64,000 nt of DNA from Lamellibrachia satsuma. Lineage: Eukaryota; Annelida; Polychaeta; Sabellida; Siboglinidae. Positions 63,201-64,000 of this stretch are shown in pieces (within the stretch, counting starts at the first letter, position 1; every line of letters starts with the position of its first letter). Both the position numbers and the translations under genes were made by a program. The stretch covers positions 2,635,252 to 2,699,251 of the forward strand of contig BSQZ01000009.1 in the NCBI GenBank assembly GCA_033239005.1. Reading direction: 5' to 3'. Below the pieces are notes generated by a model. It saw only the letters and a list, made by a program, of their open reading frames with translations, did not search any database and was not told the origin of the DNA.

Positions 63201-64000
63201 GAGGGTGCTATGCAGCGTCGGAGGATACATAGCTCGCCCCCACCTTCTAGTCGTGACATCAACTGTGCCGAGTTCCTTGCAACGTGTAGTCGCATCACAG
63301 GTGGAGGCCAGCAACCGGGGCAGAGTTCAAGCAGCGAAGATATCTCACTGTTGCCACCAGTGGACGCTGTGGTTGAATGTGATTTTGATGATGTCGCCGA
63401 ACTGAAGGGGAACCCATTTGGCCTGATAAAGGACATTCGAGTAACGAACATTGTTTCCGAGGAGCATGACAAAACGAAGGAGTTTGCAACGAAGGACTTA
63501 AGATACGTCCTCAGTGATGTATCAGTCGATTCGTTCATGAGAGATGACATCTTTGAGCCAAGGCAACTGCCCATCGTGCAGGACGACATCGTGGCTGATG
63601 ATGACGGGGTGACGCAACTCACATCAAGGGGGCAGCGATTGTATCAGCTGGAGGTGGGTGACGAGGTTCGCAACAACTGTCGGGCACACATTGGTAGTCG
63701 GGAGATGGCTGCGATCAACATAGGGCATAATGACCTCGACAAAGCTCGGCGACAACGCAACTCTCCGTGTTGCCATGGCGACGTAAACATTCTGCTAGAT
63801 AATGTGCAGGTGAAGGAAGAGAGGCAAAGGATAGAGGGAGTGGTGCAAGTTGGTGTAAAGGAAGCCGCCAGTGGTGCAAACGGTGCAGAGGAGAGCGCTG
63901 ACGAACTGGTCATCAACTCGGAGGTCTTGGAGTCGCTGCTGCAGGGTGCCGAACAGTATCTCCATGACAACAATAACCCCGCTGTCAACCTGCCTCTGCT
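33067..64000 (+). CDS. ANKIB1: ANKIB1: ankyrin-repeat RBR E3 ubiquitin ligase, 5' part of gene, 21 exons
   Basis: RING-between-RING ligase of the Ariadne group. RING1 binds the E2, ubiquitin is passed to a RING2 cysteine and then to substrate. Exons 33067-33254, 34074-34281, 35251-35307, 35941-36066, 38551-38610, 39008-39125, 40537-40730, 41555-41643, 42060-42204, 42757-42935, 43816-43904, 45992-46122, 47696-47830, 48207-48293, 48963-49175, 50584-50790, 52999-53233, 54934-55053, 58813-58930, 61960-62165 and 62896-64000 join in consistent phase into 1336 residues, open at the window edge. Seen: MGSSSSKF start (myristoylation-like), ankyrin repeats (about 45-190), RING1 (318-368), IBR (407-467), RING2 (508-537, putative catalytic Cys521 in EGCNHVKC), Ariadne-like helices (574-742), UIM-like motifs at 743, 870 and 969, and a Cys knuckle at 823-849. 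Human ANKIB1 is 1089 residues, so this protein is longer, mainly in the C-terminal disordered part. The start ATG has a strong Kozak context (A at -3, G at +4). Confidence 0.97.
34074..34281 (+). CDS. ANKIB1: ANKIB1 coding exon 2: ankyrin region
   Basis: Encodes [20 protein letters not shown] and MHCL, then [15 protein letters not shown]. This matches the ANKIB1 segment NPNKRNxxNET and the following helical repeat. Acceptor CTGCAG at 34073, donor GTGATT at 34282. Confidence 0.94.
35251..35307 (+). CDS. ANKIB1: ANKIB1 coding exon 3: ankyrin repeat
   Basis: 57-base exon encoding [19 protein letters not shown], a canonical ankyrin TPLHYAA repeat. Acceptor TTTTACAG, donor GTACGT. Confidence 0.95.
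35385..35930. repeat. Minisatellite, about 37-bp unit, abutting ANKIB1 exon 4
   Basis: About 15 copies of GTCAGCCATAGATGAGTGTT plus AAGTTGGTTGTATGAC. It fills the intron between exons 3 and 4 and ends about 12 bases before the exon 4 acceptor. Confidence 0.95.
35941..36066 (+). CDS. ANKIB1: ANKIB1 coding exon 4: last ankyrin repeat
   Basis: Encodes [31 protein letters not shown] and YLESKMVFS, matching the vertebrate LESQMVFS end of the ankyrin block. The upstream intron is almost entirely a 37-bp array that ends about 12 bases before the acceptor. Another array begins shortly after the donor GTAAGT. Confidence 0.95.
36100..37040. repeat. Minisatellite, about 46-bp unit, intron after exon 4
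   Basis: About 20 copies of GGGTTGAACAGAGTGGTCTT then GAGAGATGAGTTGTTGGGTG. The unit resembles the boundary of ANKIB1 exon 7 (GGGTTACTCAGAGTGGTCGC), 4 kb downstream. Confidence 0.93.
37041..37245 (-). mobile_element. LINE fragment, C-terminal end of reverse transcriptase ORF
   Basis: The minus strand encodes [20 protein letters not shown] and [20 protein letters not shown], a well-known Jockey/CR1-type retrotransposon C-terminal motif. Only about 65 codons remain, and the fragment abuts the minisatellite on its left. Confidence 0.8.
37275..38333. mobile_element. TTAA-flanked DNA transposon (piggyBac- or Kolobok-like), non-autonomous
   Basis: A 13-bp inverted end GGTAGCTGGGGTG at 37275 pairs with CGCCCCAGCTACC ending at 38333 (one mismatch). 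Both are flanked directly by TTAA (37271-37274, 38334-38337), the duplication left by piggyBac and Kolobok elements. The 1059-bp interior has no recognisable transposase. Confidence 0.78.
38551..38610 (+). CDS. ANKIB1: ANKIB1 coding exon 5: acidic linker
   Basis: 60-base exon encoding [20 protein letters not shown]. It matches the position and acidity of the vertebrate EEIEAEYAAL linker. Acceptor CTTGTAG, donor GTACGT, phase 0 on both sides. Confidence 0.85.
39008..39125 (+). CDS. ANKIB1: ANKIB1 coding exon 6: pre-RING region
   Basis: Encodes [19 protein letters not shown] and [16 protein letters not shown], a highly conserved segment (vertebrate YEGLRPQDL and [15 protein letters not shown]). 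Acceptor GACAG, donor GTTTGT. Confidence 0.96.
39385..39480 (-). mobile_element. Degenerate copy of a LINE 3' end
   Basis: Shares GATTTAACAAGATTT, CATCCAAG and GAGAGTCCAACA with the 3' side of the LINE at 44190-44300, in the same order. It appears to be the 3' tip of another copy of that family. Confidence 0.55.
39520..40536. repeat. Minisatellite, about 46-52-bp unit, split by hAT X, abutting exon 7
   Basis: Units contain TTGGTTACTCATAATGGACC then TAGGAGATGAGTTGTGAAGG. About three copies lie before the hAT at 39632 and two to three after it. The final unit blends into the acceptor and start of exon 7. Confidence 0.88.
39632..40425 (+). mobile_element. hAT element X, copy 1, complete and non-autonomous
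   Basis: Both ends are CAGGGTTG in inverted orientation, with an exact 8-bp duplication GCTGTGTT on each side (39624-39631 and 40426-40433). It is 794 bp with no transposase ORF. The sequence matches the split copy at 22795-26859. Confidence 0.92.
40537..40730 (+). CDS. ANKIB1: ANKIB1 coding exon 7: pre-RING region
   Basis: Encodes [19 protein letters not shown] and [10 protein letters not shown], matching vertebrate WDREKLLEAWM and CCQRSGVQ, then a Ser-rich spacer. The acceptor (TTACTCAG) has almost no polypyrimidine tract. It sits at the end of a tandem array whose units resemble the exon's own first 30 bases. Confidence 0.92.
40960..41265. repeat. Two short G-rich arrays in intron 7
   Basis: Three copies of CGGCTGAAGTGCCACCCGGC (about 28-bp period) at 40975-41055. 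A GAGAGGGGGTGTGAGGGTGA array follows at 41108-41262. The second is strongly G-rich on the sense strand. Confidence 0.85.
41395..41554 (+). repeat. 35-bp array of decoy acceptors before ANKIB1 exon 8
   Basis: Four copies of TGTGACATCTGTTGACATTG then TGACACTTGTTCCAG precede the true acceptor. Each carries a T-rich 3' splice acceptor plus the codons for CDIC, then a TGA stop. Confidence 0.9.
41555..41643 (+). CDS. ANKIB1: ANKIB1 coding exon 8: RING1
   Basis: Encodes [10 protein letters not shown] and [13 protein letters not shown], the first RING1 zinc ligands (Cys318, Cys321, Cys336, His338, Cys341, Cys344). Acceptor TTCCAG at 41554, donor GTCAGT. Upstream repeat units carry copies of this acceptor and the CDIC codons. 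Confidence 0.95.
42060..42204 (+). CDS. ANKIB1: ANKIB1 coding exon 9: end of RING1
   Basis: Encodes [17 protein letters not shown] and [10 protein letters not shown]. The final RING1 cysteine pair is at 363 and 368. Acceptor TTCTGTAG, donor GTTAGT. Confidence 0.96.
42520..42650. mobile_element. Possible pogo/Tigger-like transposon end
   Basis: ACATGTTCCGTATAATGAGA followed by GTCGACTGT resembles the terminal region of pogo/Tigger elements. No transposase or second end was found. Confidence 0.3.
42757..42935 (+). CDS. ANKIB1: ANKIB1 coding exon 10: IBR
   Basis: Encodes [20 protein letters not shown] and [13 protein letters not shown], the in-between-RING zinc fold. Donor GTGAGT at 42936 splits the Trp codon (TG|G). 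Confidence 0.96.
43022..43335 (+). mobile_element. tRNA-headed SINE, copy 1
   Basis: Starts with a tRNA-like head: A-box-like TGGCGTAGTGG and B-box-like GGTCTGAATCC. About 240 bases of body follow (CAGTAATTGCAGCATTGCTG, GAAGTCAAGATGGTGTTGGA). The body and head are shared with 61597-61895. It lies in ANKIB1 intron 10. Confidence 0.85.
43370..43815 (+). repeat. 59-bp array of decoy acceptor/exon copies before ANKIB1 exon 11
   Basis: Seven units of GTGTGTTTCAGGGAGTGTCT then GAGAGAGACCCATGAGCCAG, followed by the true exon edge. Alternating variants (GAGAG/GATAG, CCAGTT/TCAATT) suggest that pairs of units were duplicated together. Confidence 0.95.
43816..43904 (+). CDS. ANKIB1: ANKIB1 coding exon 11: end of IBR
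   Basis: Encodes [20 protein letters not shown], completing the IBR (Cys457, His462, Cys467). It is preceded by seven near-copies of the acceptor and the first 35 or so bases of this exon, spaced 59 bases apart. Confidence 0.95.
44190..45620 (-). mobile_element. CR1/Jockey-group LINE, 5'-truncated, with intact RT frame
   Basis: The minus strand has an open frame of about 440 codons covering most of the reverse transcriptase: [85 protein letters not shown] (near 45090), and the C-terminal [11 protein letters not shown] and [13 protein letters not shown]. It stops near 44292. The endonuclease and first ORF are absent, so it is a dead-on-arrival copy, but the lack of stops suggests a fairly recent insertion. 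It is antisense to ANKIB1 in intron 11. Confidence 0.92.
45752..45810. repeat. 13-15-bp tandem repeat
   Basis: About four copies of AAGTAGCACTACAA in ANKIB1 intron 11. Confidence 0.85.
45992..46122 (+). CDS. ANKIB1: ANKIB1 coding exon 12: RING2 with catalytic cysteine
   Basis: Encodes [20 protein letters not shown] and [16 protein letters not shown]. Cys521 in EGCNHVKC is at the position of the ubiquitin-accepting cysteine of RBR ligases (Cys357 in HHARI). Acceptor TTGCAG, donor GTACAG. Confidence 0.97.
46309..47250. mobile_element. Fragment of a hAT-type element
   Basis: Begins CAGGGTTCGCACAGATCCCT followed by repeats of GTTCTTGAATGTTCTTGAAT, a terminal sequence well known from hAT elements. 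Related TTCTTGAATG sequence recurs near 47240. I did not find a clean right terminus or target duplication, so the end is a guess. Confidence 0.5.
47696..47830 (+). CDS. ANKIB1: ANKIB1 coding exon 13: end of RING2
   Basis: Encodes [20 protein letters not shown] and [12 protein letters not shown], the conserved end of RING2. Acceptor TTACAG at 47695, donor GTGGGT at 47831. Confidence 0.97.
48207..48293 (+). CDS. ANKIB1: ANKIB1 coding exon 14: Ariadne-like helices
   Basis: Encodes [20 protein letters not shown], matching the vertebrate [16 protein letters not shown] start of the Ariadne-type helical domain. Donor GTGGGC. Confidence 0.96.
48963..49175 (+). CDS. ANKIB1: ANKIB1 coding exon 15: Ariadne-like helices
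   Basis: Encodes [33 protein letters not shown] and [19 protein letters not shown], matching the vertebrate helical domain. Acceptor CACCAG, donor GTCTCG (weak). Confidence 0.95.
49628..50213. repeat. 28-bp minisatellite, about 21 apparently identical copies
   Basis: Unit GAGAAAGTCCACCAGAGGGT plus CAGTGGTT. I see no variant between copies, unlike every other array in the window. It lies in ANKIB1 intron 15. It is not a CRISPR array: the units are contiguous with no spacers and the setting is a eukaryotic intron. Confidence 0.97.
50584..50790 (+). CDS. ANKIB1: ANKIB1 coding exon 16: Ariadne-like helices, end
   Basis: Encodes [20 protein letters not shown] and [20 protein letters not shown], matching vertebrate [18 protein letters not shown]. 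It ends in a basic stretch (RKKRKQF). Donor GTAAGT. Confidence 0.95.
50966..52579. mobile_element. hAT element Z, non-autonomous
   Basis: Ends CAGGGTTGGCATGTAATG and the complement of CAGGGTTGACTGAATTAC, flanked by an exact 8-bp duplication CCAGTATG (50958-50965 and 52580-52587). Subterminal regions are rich in ACTTTTACT repeats on both sides. No intact transposase was found in the 1614 bp. Confidence 0.9.
52755..52930. repeat. 56-bp tandem repeat, 3 copies
   Basis: Units contain TAAATAAATACCCTTGTATT and ATAACAAATTAACTT. It lies just upstream of ANKIB1 exon 17. Confidence 0.88.
52999..53233 (+). CDS. ANKIB1: ANKIB1 coding exon 17: UIM-like motif and disordered region
   Basis: Begins with [14 protein letters not shown], which has the ubiquitin-interacting-motif pattern (acidic, L-x-x-A-L-x-x-S-x-x-E). 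The rest is Pro/Ser/acidic disordered sequence. Donor GTAAGC at 53234; a second donor-like copy lies 56 bases downstream. Confidence 0.9.
53820..54090 (-). mobile_element. LINE reverse transcriptase fragment
   Basis: The minus strand encodes [20 protein letters not shown] and [20 protein letters not shown], the central RT region of a further non-LTR family. Flanks are degraded. It lies in ANKIB1 intron 17. Confidence 0.8.
54934..55053 (+). CDS. ANKIB1: ANKIB1 coding exon 18: Cys/His knuckle
   Basis: Encodes [20 protein letters not shown] then [11 protein letters not shown], a C-x4-C-x16-C-x3-C arrangement with three histidines that looks zinc-binding. I do not recall it in vertebrate ANKIB1. 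Phases match both neighbours (G|AG in, G|AT out), which supports the exon. Confidence 0.83.
55685..55855. repeat. Inverted repeat, MITE-like
   Basis: TTCTGAATATTTCAGCCAAC at the left and GTCGGCTGAAATATTCTGAA at the right form imperfect inverted ends about 160 bases apart. It could fold into a hairpin or be a small MITE. Confidence 0.6.
56695..56900. repeat. 62-bp tandem repeat, about 3 copies
   Basis: Units contain CAGTAACTCATTAAGGTATG and CACAAACTTACAAGACGTCT. Confidence 0.9.
58195..58535. repeat. 24-bp minisatellite, about 13 copies
   Basis: Units ATTGTGATTGATGTCCTGAT plus CATC. Because 24 is a multiple of three, both strands are open, with Ile/Val or Met/Thr polymers. I regard these frames as artefacts. 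Confidence 0.93.
58813..58930 (+). CDS. ANKIB1: ANKIB1 coding exon 19: second UIM-like motif
   Basis: Encodes [20 protein letters not shown], again L-x-x-A-L-x-x-S. Split codons join on both sides (G|AT and AG|C). Acceptor TATTAG at 58812, donor GTGAGG at 58931. A 3.8-kb intron full of repeats separates it from exon 18. Confidence 0.82.
59300..61385 (+). pseudogene. Decayed RTE-type retrotransposon
   Basis: The + strand carries broken frames with RTE motifs: [20 protein letters not shown] and [10 protein letters not shown], then [18 protein letters not shown], and [12 protein letters not shown] near 60975 with [20 protein letters not shown] near 61175. It has stops and frameshifts. It belongs to a family distinct from the intact RTE at 23 kb and is interrupted at about 60045-60350. 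Confidence 0.85.
60045..60350. mobile_element. Insertion inside the decayed RTE
   Basis: The RTE motif FVDF-KKAVD is split here by about 300 bases of AT-rich sequence that begins with a repeated TTTTGTTGACT. The family is not recognised, but the interruption of a conserved motif shows it is an insertion. Confidence 0.55.
61597..61895 (+). mobile_element. tRNA-headed SINE, copy 2
   Basis: Same family as 43022-43335: GTGGTTAGAACATCAGACTC head, B-box-like GGTTCAAAAC, and body GAAGTCAAGATGGCGTTGGA. It lies in ANKIB1 intron 19, upstream of exon 20. Confidence 0.85.
61960..62165 (+). CDS. ANKIB1: ANKIB1 coding exon 20: disordered region
   Basis: Encodes a Pro/Leu/Ser/Asp-rich segment ([19 protein letters not shown]). 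Acceptor TCTTGCAG and donor GTATGT are good, and phases fit exons 19 and 21. There is no recognisable domain, so it rests on splice sites and phase. Confidence 0.75.
62896..64000 (+). CDS. ANKIB1: ANKIB1 coding exon 21: third UIM and long C-terminal region, runs off window
   Basis: Begins with [18 protein letters not shown], a clear UIM equivalent to the vertebrate ANKIB1 motif (ILLAIQLSLQES). It is followed by a long Ser/Pro/Asp-rich disordered stretch open to the last base. I see no stop in this frame across 1105 bases. Gene end is outside the window. Confidence 0.92.

Overview
The window is nuclear DNA of an invertebrate animal. It has many GT-AG introns, two conserved animal genes, a tRNA-headed SINE present twice, several non-LTR retrotransposons, many small hAT-type DNA transposons and an unusual number of minisatellites. 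Nothing in it fixes the phylum; the repeat mix would fit a lophotrochozoan or a non-vertebrate deuterostome. Both genes lie on the + strand, head to tail.

Gene 1 (393-15847, 5' end outside the window) is the Polycomb histone H3K27 methyltransferase Enhancer of zeste (E(z)/EZH2). Twelve exons give a phase-consistent 498-residue C-terminal part: MCSS region, SANT2, CXC and complete SET domain. Its likely 3' UTR runs to an AATAAA at 16679-16684 and holds degenerate copies of the gene's own last coding codons and a large inverted repeat.

Gene 2 (33067-64000, 3' end outside the window) is the RBR-type ubiquitin ligase ANKIB1. Twenty-one exons, phase-consistent throughout, encode 1336 residues: a myristoylation-type N terminus, ankyrin repeats, RING1-IBR-RING2 with the expected catalytic cysteine, an Ariadne-like helical part and three UIM-like motifs, with a Cys-rich knuckle between the first two. 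A CpG-containing stretch with a CRE palindrome near 17.6-18.1 kb is a candidate promoter and non-coding first exon. The 18-33 kb stretch would then be its first intron.

Mobile DNA: a nested stack at 22.5-27.1 kb (an RTE retrotransposon with an intact 1060-codon ORF inside one hAT element inside another, with target duplications readable); hAT elements at 5.1, 20.1, 39.6, 46.3 (fragment) and 51.0 kb; a TTAA-flanked element at 37.3 kb; LINE remnants at 0.9, 30.1, 37.1, 44.2, 53.8 and 59.3 kb; two copies of one SINE at 43.0 and 61.6 kb.

The most unusual structural theme is the link between minisatellites and exon edges. Arrays abut many exons, and in at least four places (ANKIB1 exons 7, 8 and 11, and the last E(z) exon) the repeat unit is a copy of the exon edge itself. 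For exons 8 and 11 the units include the 3' splice acceptor, giving rows of decoy acceptors. Another 15-bp array follows the penultimate E(z) exon in an open reading frame, so intron retention would give a different SET-domain C terminus.
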